Assembly: GCA_035628135.1 (NCBI GenBank)
Contig: DASPKM010000006.1
Location: forward strand, 682,001-746,000
Source of the DNA: DASPKM01 sp035628135
Lineage (GTDB): Bacteria; Bacteroidota; Bacteroidia; Chitinophagales; Chitinophagaceae
Direction of reading: 5' to 3'
Length of the DNA: 64,000 bases
The translations under genes and the position numbers were made by a program. Below, one piece after another: positions 44,331 through 51,366 of the stretch. The notes under the pieces were generated by a model. It had not been told where the DNA came from, did no database searches, and saw nothing but the letters and a program-made list of their open reading frames with translations. The number at the start of each line of letters is the position of its first letter. Position 1 is the first letter of the stretch.

Positions 44331-46282
44331 GGCTGTTGCTTTTTATTATGCAATAAAAGATATTTTGATGTTTCGAATAGGCCTTCGGTCAATTTCCGCA
44401 GCATGGCTGTATCGCTTGTTGGTTGATGGTTGCCGGTAATGGAAACCATTTCCCCCTTTAATGATTTGATCGGGTGCCGGTAATATACTGAATCATTCAC
44501 GATACCGGTCATGGCATTGTCCGGGTCGACAATAAACGCCAGCTGTTTATCAAAAAAAACAGAGTCCAGCAAATCCCTTCCGAGCGTGGTATTGGTATAT
44601 GGTATTTTGCAAATGCCCGCAATGGTGGGCATCACGTCGATCTGGGATGCGATGCGGTGCACGCGTTGCGGCTGCAATAAACCCGGAGCATAAAATAACA
44701 GCGGCACGTGCTCCGAAGTAAGCCGTTGTTTTGTCCACGCTTCGGGAAACATTTCGCCGGCATTGCCCGGAATGCCATGGTCCCCAATGAACACAAACAC
44801 GGTATTGTTGAAATATTTTTCCTTTTGAGCGGCCTCCATGAACTTCTGAAAACAGAAATCGGTATAGCGGAACGCGTTCAGTTCTTCATTGCTTTCGAAA
44901 CCATAGCGCGTCAAAGAATCTTTGGGAACATCCACCAGCTTAAACTCACCCAGGTCTTCCGATGGAATGGTATAAGGGCGATGATTGCCCGCAGTTTGAA
45001 TTACCGCAAAGAAAGGTTTTTGTATTCCTCCTAAGATTTTGGATGATTGCACCAGCAGGTTCTTATCGCTGATGCCCCATACATCTATGACCGGCGCGGT
45101 AAAACGGTCCTGCTCATACAACTGCAGTTGACTGATGTTATTGGTCAACAGCCCGCGGATATTGGCCCAGCTGGCGCTGCCGCCGATGAAATAAAATTTT
45201 TCATATCCTGTAAAATCGTTGATGATCGTATGCTGGTCAACCGCCGCAGGATTGCGGCTGGCGGTATTGGCCATCTCCACATCGGGAATGCCGGTGATCA
45301 ATGCCCATACGCCCCTGGCAGTTCCGTAAGCCGGCGTAAAGCACCTGTCGAAAAAAATGCCTTGCTGTGCAAGCCGGTTGAAATAAGGAGTGGCGTCGAG
45401 CGGGTTGCCCCACATGGAGCTCTTATACCCGCTGAACGATTCGCAGATCACCAATATCACGTTCGGTTGGGCGGCACCGGGAGTTGCATCTACCTTTCTT
45501 GCAAAATTGAGCGAATCGCCCTGCATTCCCTTAAAACCATAATATGACGCAAGCAAAGGATAATACTCCCGTATTTTTTGTACGTCGTAACTGCTGTGCC
45601 GGTAACGCAGCGTGTTGAAAAAAGATTCAAAGGGGTTTAGCGCCAACTGCGCCTTATAATCGGTGCCCAGGCTGAATGCATCGCTCCATCGTAACGGGTA
45701 TTGATTGAAGCGGCCAAATATGCCAAAGCCGAACAACAGGAATAAAAAAACAAACCAGGCATTTCTTTGCCAGCGTTTCATGGTCACATTCTGTTTGCTA
45801 AGCCGCACAAACTGCCGCCGCAACAGCCACACCAACAGGAAGGTGGCAACCGCCAACCCGAGCATGATCCATACAACCGGGTACGACTGCCATACCATGT
45901 CCATCGAAATGGCAGCGTCTTCCAGGTAATTGAGCACGCTGGCATTCAGCCGTTGCCGCAAATAAGCATAGTGGCCGAAATCCAGCGCATAAAAAAATAC
46001 CAGTGCAAAGGCAGCCACCGCTAATACAATGAACCATCCCGTTTTCGCATAGGTGTGCCTGAAGGGATTGAGCCAGCGCAGGCTCGCCAGTATCAGCATC
46101 GCCAGCATTACCAGGCAGGTTATGCGCAAATCGAAACGCAGCCCCAGCCAGAACGAAGAAAGCACCTGCGCAAAGGAATGCCCCTGGCTATTAAAAAAAA
46201 CATACAGTCCTACCCGGCAAAAGGTCATCAGCACCAGAAAAATTAAGCCTGTCGATAGAATCCAGCGGGTCAGTCGTGGCAA
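44327..46282 (-). CDS. LtaS-type membrane sulfatase/phosphoglycerol transferase family protein
   Basis: 651 residues. Five N-terminal membrane helices (to about residue 185) precede a periplasmic alkaline-phosphatase-superfamily domain: NVILVICESFSGYKSS (metal Glu), RCFTPAYGTARGVWALITG (candidate nucleophile Thr), FVFIGDHGIPGNAGE (metal Asp and His) and HVPLLFYAPG. This is the layout of LtaS, OpgB and Gram-negative phosphoethanolamine or phosphoglycerol transferases. In a Bacteroidota it more likely decorates a periplasmic glycan or lipid than makes lipoteichoic acid. The start is a TTG; a TAGATTTG box lies about 20 bases before it. Confidence 0.82.
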   Translation of the reverse strand: MPRLTRWILSTGLIFLVLMTFCRVGLYVFFNSQGHSFAQVLSSFWLGLRFDLRITCLVMLAMLILASLRWLNPFRHTYAKTGWFIVLAVAAFALVFFYALDFGHYAYLRQRLNASVLNYLEDAAISMDMVWQSYPVVWIMLGLAVATFLLVWLLRRQFVRLSKQNVTMKRWQRNAWFVFLFLLFGFGIFGRFNQYPLRWSDAFSLGTDYKAQLALNPFESFFNTLRYRHSSYDVQKIREYYPLLASYYGFKGMQGDSLNFARKVDATPGAAQPNVILVICESFSGYKSSMWGNPLDATPYFNRLAQQGIFFDRCFTPAYGTARGVWALITGIPDVEMANTASRNPAAVDQHTIINDFTGYEKFYFIGGSASWANIRGLLTNNISQLQLYEQDRFTAPVIDVWGISDKNLLVQSSKILGGIQKPFFAVIQTAGNHRPYTIPSEDLGEFKLVDVPKDSLTRYGFESNEELNAFRYTDFCFQKFMEAAQKEKYFNNTVFVFIGDHGIPGNAGEMFPEAWTKQRLTSEHVPLLFYAPGLLQPQRVHRIASQIDVMPTIAGICKIPYTNTTLGRDLLDSVFFDKQLAFIVDPDNAMTGIVNDSVYYRHPIKSLKGEMVSITGNHQPTSDTAMLRKLTEGLFETSKYLLLHNKKQQP

Positions 46283-46302
46283 TGGTTTGACATTTGAGGT
46301 TT

Positions 46303-46310
46303 CAAATCTA
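46303..46310 (-). promoter_or_regulatory. TAnnTTTG -7 box (TAGATTTG)
   Basis: A minus-strand exact match for the LtaS-type gene, lying back to back with the plus-strand box at 46312, so the two divergent units share one small promoter region. Confidence 0.5.
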
Positions 46311-46311
46311 T

Positions 46312-46319
46312 TATTTTTG
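46312..46319 (+). promoter_or_regulatory. TAnnTTTG -7 box (TATTTTTG)
   Basis: An exact match 4 bases before the ATG at 46324 of the PAP2 gene. A TTTG occurs upstream at 46293 but the 15-base spacing is short for a -33 element. Confidence 0.55.
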
Positions 46320-46323
46320 TTCC

Positions 46324-46929
46324 ATGTACCATCTCAACGCGTTGGACAGGGTCATGCAATGGGACAGGCAGTTGTTTGCTCTTATCAATGACCGTGGCAG
46401 CGCATCGTTCCTGGACATGGTATTGCCCTTCCTGCGCGAATCGCAATTGTGGGTGCCGTTTTACCTGTTCATGATATTATTCATGACCATCAACTTCAAA
46501 AAAATGGGATGGTGGTGGGTGCTGGCGTTTGTTTTAACGGCGGCCCTCGCCGATATTATCAGCAGCCACATCATTAAGGAAAATATAATGCGGATGCGGC
46601 CCTGCCGCGATCCATTACTTTCGGCCGAAGTAATATTCAGGGTTAATTATTGCCCTAAAAGCTCCAGCTTTACCTCTTCGCACGCAACTTCGCATTTCGC
46701 ACTAAGCATGTTCATCTGGCGAACGCTCAGGCGCGTGAGCAAGTGGTGGGGCATGATCTTTTTATGGGCTTTTGCAATATGTTATACGCAGGTATACGTT
46801 GGCGTTCATTATCCGCTGGATGTCATTTGCGGCGGATTGCTCGGCTGCGGCATCGGCGCATTCATGGCCTATATGTACGCCAGGCAAATTGGTTTGATTA
46901 TCTTCGATAAAACAACCCTTCGGTCTTGA
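46324..46929 (+). CDS. PAP2-family membrane phosphatase
   Basis: 201 residues with five to six membrane segments. The three phosphatase motifs are present: KENIMRMRPCRDP (K-x6-RP), SFTSSHATSHFAL (the PSGH-like motif with Ser-His) and YTQVYVGVHYPLDVICG (R/Q-x5-H-x3-D, with the catalytic His). Such proteins dephosphorylate undecaprenyl diphosphate, phosphatidylglycerophosphate or lipid A in the periplasm. The ATG at 46324 is preferred over an upstream TTG because a promoter box lies between them. The next gene starts on the last base of its stop codon. Confidence 0.9.
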   Translation: MYHLNALDRVMQWDRQLFALINDRGSASFLDMVLPFLRESQLWVPFYLFMILFMTINFKKMGWWWVLAFVLTAALADIISSHIIKENIMRMRPCRDPLLSAEVIFRVNYCPKSSSFTSSHATSHFALSMFIWRTLRRVSKWWGMIFLWAFAICYTQVYVGVHYPLDVICGGLLGCGIGAFMAYMYARQIGLIIFDKTTLRS

Positions 46930-48221
46930 TGGAGATATTTATCATTCTCGCGCTGATCTTGTTGAACGGAATTTTCTCAATGGCAGAGATCGCCCTGGTC
47001 TCGGCACGAAAGGCACGCCTGGAAGCCCAGGCCAATAAAGGCAACCAGGACGCCAAAGAAGCGCTGAACCTGTCCAACCGCCCCGACACCTTTCTTTCCA
47101 CCGTACAAATAGGCATTACGCTCATCGGCATCCTGCTGGGTATTGTTTCGGGTGAGCGCATCAAGGAAAACCTGGCCGCCTGGCTCTCTCGATTCGAATT
47201 CCTGGAAGGATATACTAACGGAGTAGCCACCGCCATCATCGTAATAGTGGTAACTTATTTTTCACTCGTATTCGGAGAGCTGGTGCCCAAGCGCCTGGGC
47301 CTTACCTATCCCGAGGCCATCGCCAAACTAATGGCAAGGCCTATGCGCTGGTTAAGCTGGATCACACATCCCTTTGTGCTGCTGCTTACAAAATCCACCC
47401 ACCTCATCACCAATATTTTCAGGATCAAAAGCAACGACAACCAGGTCACCGAAGAAGAGATCAAGGCCATGATCAGCGAAGGCACCGAGCATGGTGCGAT
47501 TGAAGAAGCAGAACAAAAGATCATCGAAAGGGTCTTTCACCTCGGCGACCGCAACATCACCTCGCTGATGACGCACCGCAGCGACATCATCTGGTTCGAC
47601 CTGGACGATAACGAAGAAAAGATCAGGGAAAAAATCATCGGCGAGCCGCATTCGGTATATCCCATCTGCGCAGGGGATATCGATAACCTGAAAGGAGTAG
47701 TATCCATTAAAGACCTGTACGTGGCCAACGACCTCACTTTGTTCCGCGACCTGATGAAGCCCGCGTTGTTCCTGCCCGAGAACGTTTCTGCCTACAAAGT
47801 GCTGGAAAAGTTCAAGGAATCGAAAATACATTGCTGTTACATTGTTGATGAATACGGGAGCGTAAAAGGCATGATCACCTTGAACGACATACTGGAAGGA
47901 ATAGTAGGCGATATTCCCGAGCAGCACGTAGAAGACTATGGCATTATTAAAAGAGACGATGGCAGCTTTTTGGTAGACGCGCAGATCCCGTTCTACGATT
48001 TCCTGACTTACTTTGAACAAACAGAATTCATGAACGAAGGCGACCAGGAGTTCAATACCCTGGCGGGTTTTGTCCTGCACCAATTAGAGCACATTCCCCA
48101 AACCGGCGAAAAACTGGAATGGAGAGGCTTCCGTTTCGAGATCATCGACATGGATGCGCAACGCATCGATAAGGTGCTGGTGAATATTAGTAAGGATATA
48201 GAGCAAGAGATGGAAGAATAA
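46929..48221 (+). CDS. CorC/HlyC-type membrane protein (DUF21, CBS pair, CorC domain)
   Basis: 430 residues. The N-terminal DUF21 (CNNM) domain with four hydrophobic segments (MEIFIILALILLNGIFSMAE, TAIIVIVVTYFSLVFGELVPK) covers about 1-180. A tandem CBS pair follows (MTHRSDIIWFDLDDN, VYPICAGDIDNLKGVVSIKDL; CCYIVDEYGSVKGMITLNDIL) and then a C-terminal CorC/HlyC domain (EFNTLAGFVLHQLEHIP, GFRFEIIDMD). Relatives export magnesium or other cations; some Bacteroidota paralogues (GldE) support gliding. It is directly coupled to the PAP2 gene. Confidence 0.9.
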   Translation: MEIFIILALILLNGIFSMAEIALVSARKARLEAQANKGNQDAKEALNLSNRPDTFLSTVQIGITLIGILLGIVSGERIKENLAAWLSRFEFLEGYTNGVATAIIVIVVTYFSLVFGELVPKRLGLTYPEAIAKLMARPMRWLSWITHPFVLLLTKSTHLITNIFRIKSNDNQVTEEEIKAMISEGTEHGAIEEAEQKIIERVFHLGDRNITSLMTHRSDIIWFDLDDNEEKIREKIIGEPHSVYPICAGDIDNLKGVVSIKDLYVANDLTLFRDLMKPALFLPENVSAYKVLEKFKESKIHCCYIVDEYGSVKGMITLNDILEGIVGDIPEQHVEDYGIIKRDDGSFLVDAQIPFYDFLTYFEQTEFMNEGDQEFNTLAGFVLHQLEHIPQTGEKLEWRGFRFEIIDMDAQRIDKVLVNISKDIEQEMEE

Positions 48222-48881
48222 TCAGTCCTTAAACGGTTCATCAGGGCTGTACACCTGTACCTTCATTTCTGTATTGATGAGTTGTAAAAATTCATGAATG
48301 TTCCGGGAGGCTTTATGCAGCCGCCGGTGCAAGTCCGGTTCGAAATACTCGAAAAAAGTATACCGCTTTCCCTGGGCCACTTCAAACTCACAATACCACC
48401 CGCCGGTCATATCTGCCAATTCCCCTTTATATGTTCCTGCAGGCATAAGCAGTATGCCTCGCGATTCCATTTCATTAAAGAAATTTTCCCAGCCCGATTC
48501 CGGTTGCAAGCCTGTCCATTCTTTCTTAATGACGATATAATCTTTATCATCCGTACGCCTGGACGCAATGTCCAGGATATGGCATTGCCTTATTTTTCCG
48601 TCGTCGCTGATATTTACCACGCACTTGGTGTCATAATCCCAGATCCAGGCCCGCACGTATGTTCCATTATAGCCTCCGGAAATGTCCGGCAAGCCAATAA
48701 GCTGGCTCAGAGCTTTGAGCAGTTCAGCATCATTCAATGCCTGTAATCCGCTATCGGAATAAGGTATCAATCGCTCATCGGTAACAGTGGCCGGCCTGCC
48801 ATGGTTTGAAATACCATCACCATCGGCTTTACACGAAAATAACAGCAGGGTTAATGCTATAACTGAGGACATCCACGACAT
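48222..48881 (-). CDS. Hypothetical lipoprotein
   Basis: 219 residues. The chosen ATG at 48881 gives a signal peptide MSWMSSVIALTLLLFSC with the lipobox Cys near residue 17; the open frame extends 51 codons further but only this start fits, since a TACATTTG box lies 3 bases before it. The mature part has no domain I recognise. It contains YVRAWIWDYDTKCVVNISDD and MPAGTYKGELADMTGGWYCE, suggesting a beta-rich fold, and a helical end. Its stop is two bases from that of the convergent CorC-type gene. Confidence 0.65.
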   Translation of the reverse strand: MSWMSSVIALTLLLFSCKADGDGISNHGRPATVTDERLIPYSDSGLQALNDAELLKALSQLIGLPDISGGYNGTYVRAWIWDYDTKCVVNISDDGKIRQCHILDIASRRTDDKDYIVIKKEWTGLQPESGWENFFNEMESRGILLMPAGTYKGELADMTGGWYCEFEVAQGKRYTFFEYFEPDLHRRLHKASRNIHEFLQLINTEMKVQVYSPDEPFKD

Positions 48882-48884
48882 AAT

Positions 48885-48915
48885 CAAATGTAATATAAAC
48901 ATCAACAAGGGCAAA
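48885..48915 (-). promoter_or_regulatory. Promoter with -7 (TACATTTG) and -33 (TTTG) elements
   Basis: On the minus strand TTTG (48912-48915) and TACATTTG (48885-48892) are separated by 19 bases, a good Bacteroidota -33/-7 pair. The box ends 3 bases before the ATG at 48881. This is the best two-element promoter match in the window. Confidence 0.65.
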
Positions 48916-49139
48916 GAAATGGACAAGGCCATAAAACTTGGTACTTTCCGCAACCTTGTTATCGCGTGGTTAACCGGCACGTCCCACTTATCCACAAATT
49001 GCTCCAAACATATTAGCAACCAAAGCTTCAGCAAAATGTAAAAGAAATCTTAATGGGATACGCGCCTCCATTCTGGCATAATTGTTGGCAGGTAGCAGCG
49101 ACAAATTTTTTTCGCTAACCGCTACTTTAATTGCAAACT

Positions 49140-50009
49140 ATGAAGATGAAAAAAAGCATGCTGGCCGCAGGTGTGGCCGCCGTGGCAATGTTTACCGCTT
49201 CCTGCCGCAAAGATGTACAACGTCAACCTGACGAAATCAATCTCCCCGAAACTGCTATCGCTGCTACCCAGGACAACCTCCCGGAAACAGAAGCTCCCCA
49301 GGTAAAAATTATTTCGAACAAAGTAGGCAACAACGTAAGCGGCTATATTGCCGGACTGCCCGCCCGCTACGATGCCACCACAAAAAATTACCCGCTCCTG
49401 ATCTTCATTCATGGAATGGGCCAGCTTGCCAATGGCAATGCAAAACTTTCCTCTGTACAGTCGCTGGGCGTAACAAAGCTGTTGCAGCAACAACAATTTC
49501 CCGCCAGCTTTACTGTTAACGGCAAATCGCATTCTTTCATCGTAGTATCTCCGCAATTCAATCAATATCCTGCCGCCTCGGATGTAAATGAGCTGATCGA
49601 TTATCTCGTGCAGAACTACCGGGTGGATGCCGGCAGAATTTATGTGGCCGGACTGAACATGGGTGGCGCCGCTGCCTGGGACATTGCAGGCGCGCAAAGC
49701 GACAAGATCGCGGCCATCGTGCCCATTGCAGCCCCTTCGTGGGCCGATGAAAAGCGTTGCTCCAACATCGCGTCGAAAGGCGTAGGCGTTTGGGCCTTCC
49801 ATAATACGGATGATAAAGTGGTGCCTTCCACCATTTCGAAGCAGATTGTCGATAAAATAAATAGCTTGCAACCCGCAACGGCTGCAAGGCTCACCCTGTT
49901 GCCCAGCGCAGAACACGATGCGTGGACAAAGGCTACCGATCCCAACTATAAAGAAAATGGAATGAATATCTATGAGTGGATGCTGCAATTCAGCAAATCT
50001 GCCAGATAA
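49140..50009 (+). CDS. Alpha/beta-hydrolase-fold lipoprotein (esterase-like) with Asn at the nucleophile position
   Basis: 289 residues. The signal ends FTASC (lipobox Cys near residue 24). The mature part resembles feruloyl esterase/PHB depolymerase-type hydrolases: YPLLIFIHGMGQ (oxyanion HG), RIYVAGLNMGGAAAWD at the nucleophile elbow, VWAFHNTDDKVVPST (acid Asp) and LPSAEHDAWTK (His). The elbow usually reads G-x-S-x-G; here the codon is AAC (Asn) instead of a Ser codon, with Asp and His kept. It may be inactive as an esterase or bind a ligand. Alternative start ATG at 49146. Confidence 0.8.
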   Translation: MKMKKSMLAAGVAAVAMFTASCRKDVQRQPDEINLPETAIAATQDNLPETEAPQVKIISNKVGNNVSGYIAGLPARYDATTKNYPLLIFIHGMGQLANGNAKLSSVQSLGVTKLLQQQQFPASFTVNGKSHSFIVVSPQFNQYPAASDVNELIDYLVQNYRVDAGRIYVAGLNMGGAAAWDIAGAQSDKIAAIVPIAAPSWADEKRCSNIASKGVGVWAFHNTDDKVVPSTISKQIVDKINSLQPATAARLTLLPSAEHDAWTKATDPNYKENGMNIYEWMLQFSKSAR

Positions 50010-50039
50010 TCTCCGGAATGCAATACTTATGAAAACTAC

Positions 50040-50067
50040 TCCGCCGGCTCATTAATGACCCGGCGGA
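50040..50067. terminator. GC-rich hairpin after the esterase-like gene
   Basis: TCCGCCGG (50040-50047) pairs with CCGGCGGA (50060-50067) over a 12-base loop, 30 bases after the stop codon. No long T-run follows, so termination is likely but not certain. Confidence 0.5.
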
Positions 50068-50093
50068 ATTATTAAAGGGTCAATCGTCGATAG

Positions 50094-50172
50094 GTCATTG
50101 AGTCATCGGGATAAGAAACGTTATCCCTTGCTCAATGACCTATTGACTTAATGGCCTGATGAGTTAAATGAC
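50094..50172. repeat. 8-nt periodic intergenic hairpin (family 1, copy 3)
   Basis: GGTCATTGAG (50093-50102) is exactly complementary to CTCAATGACC (50131-50140), enclosing a second stem GGGATAA/TTATCCC. The right side continues with degenerate 8-nt units (CTATTGAC, TTAATGGC, CTGATGAG). It lies between the two convergent genes ending at 50009 and 50177. Confidence 0.7.
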
Positions 50173-50176
50173 TGAC

Positions 50177-50674
50177 TTACCGGTTAAACTCAAATGAAGC
50201 ATTCTCCGCAGGATAATCCAGCTTGGCGCTCTTCCTGCTATTGCCCACGGTTACGTGCAGTAAATTGATCTGTTTGTCGGAGGCCTCGAACAAGACCGTT
50301 GTCGTAATGTCCACCTTCTTTGGGGCGGCGGCCACATTGCTTACCTGGAAATAGCTCCAGGTAGCTGCTTCTTCCCGTTCAAATCCCACGAATTCGAGTT
50401 GTACGGGCTTCCCATCGATCTTCACCTGAAAATGTTTTTTAATATAATCGCTCACGGCCTTATCGGCCTCAGCCTGATCCTTGGGATTGATCAGGTCCAC
50501 CTTTACTTTAGTGGTTTTCTCAATGGCGCCTTCAAGGTCATCGGTAAAAGTCTTGCAGCTGATCTCAATGATCTTATCGGTAGGATTGTGCTGGATTTCA
50601 GTCACGCTCACGAAAAATGGGTGAACAAGTGCCATATAACCGGCCAACAACCATTTATGGAATACAAACACCAT
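50177..50674 (-). CDS. DUF6702-like exported protein
   Basis: 165 residues. The N-terminus (FVFHKWLLAGYMALVHPFFV) is hydrophobic and probably a signal or anchor; the mature part begins HPFFVSVTEIQHNPTDKIIE, the pattern of a small Bacteroidota family (DUF6702). It is beta-rich, with SVTEI, KIIEISCKTFTDDLE and INLLHVTVGNSRKSAKL. The function is unknown to me. In related genomes it often neighbours HupE-like and M1 peptidase genes, as it does here on the opposite strand. Confidence 0.7.
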   Translation of the reverse strand: MVFVFHKWLLAGYMALVHPFFVSVTEIQHNPTDKIIEISCKTFTDDLEGAIEKTTKVKVDLINPKDQAEADKAVSDYIKKHFQVKIDGKPVQLEFVGFEREEAATWSYFQVSNVAAAPKKVDITTTVLFEASDKQINLLHVTVGNSRKSAKLDYPAENASFEFNR

Positions 50675-50772
50675 TAGCGGAATAAATTTTTCTGTTACAA
50701 ATCTCTGAATTATTTTGAACCGGTTCCCATAAATTTCTCCTAAACCGTACCTTAGAGCGCTCTTAACTTATT

Positions 50773-51354
50773 ATGCAGGATTTTTGGCTTTATTTTCAAC
50801 TCGGCCGTGAACATATCGCAGACTGGCAGGGGTATGACCATATTCTGTTCGTAACCGCACTTTGCCTGCGCTATTTGTGGAAGGACTGGAAGAAAGTGCT
50901 CATCCTGGTAACAGCTTTTACCATTGGGCACTCCATTACATTGGCGCTAAGCGTGTTGAATTATATAAATATCCCTTCAACCTGGATTGAGTTCCTCATT
51001 CCGGTAACCATTGTGATAACCGCCCTTAGTAACGTATTTCAACAGAGTACTGAACCAAAAACCCGTTTCCCTGTCGTGTACTTTCTGGCCCTTTTCTTTG
51101 GATTGATACACGGCCTCGGCTTTTCCAATTACTTGAAAAGCCTGCTGGGCAAAGGAACTAACATAGTAAGCGAGCTATTGGCATTTAACCTGGGCCTGGA
51201 AGTTGGTCAACTGCTGATTGTGGCGGTTGTCCTGCTGATAACCTGGCTCTGCGTTTCGCTCATTAAAATACCACGGCGTGAATACACCATATTTATGTCC
51301 GGGGCAATTTTCGGCATTGCATTGATAATGGCTATTGAACGTTTTCCATCATAA
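50773..51354 (+). CDS. HupE/UreJ_2-like membrane protein
   Basis: 193 residues with six or seven membrane segments. The conserved elements are FQLGREHIADWQGYDHILFV, VTAFTIGHSITLAL and FFGLIHGLGFSNYL, with the His residues that define the HupE/UreJ_2 family, thought to move nickel, cobalt or another metal. It starts 98 bases from the divergent DUF6702 gene. The M1 peptidase gene begins 12 bases after its stop, so the two are probably one operon, possibly with the peptidase as the metal user (inference). Confidence 0.85.
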   Translation: MQDFWLYFQLGREHIADWQGYDHILFVTALCLRYLWKDWKKVLILVTAFTIGHSITLALSVLNYINIPSTWIEFLIPVTIVITALSNVFQQSTEPKTRFPVVYFLALFFGLIHGLGFSNYLKSLLGKGTNIVSELLAFNLGLEVGQLLIVAVVLLITWLCVSLIKIPRREYTIFMSGAIFGIALIMAIERFPS

Positions 51355-51366
51355 ATTAAAAGAAAC

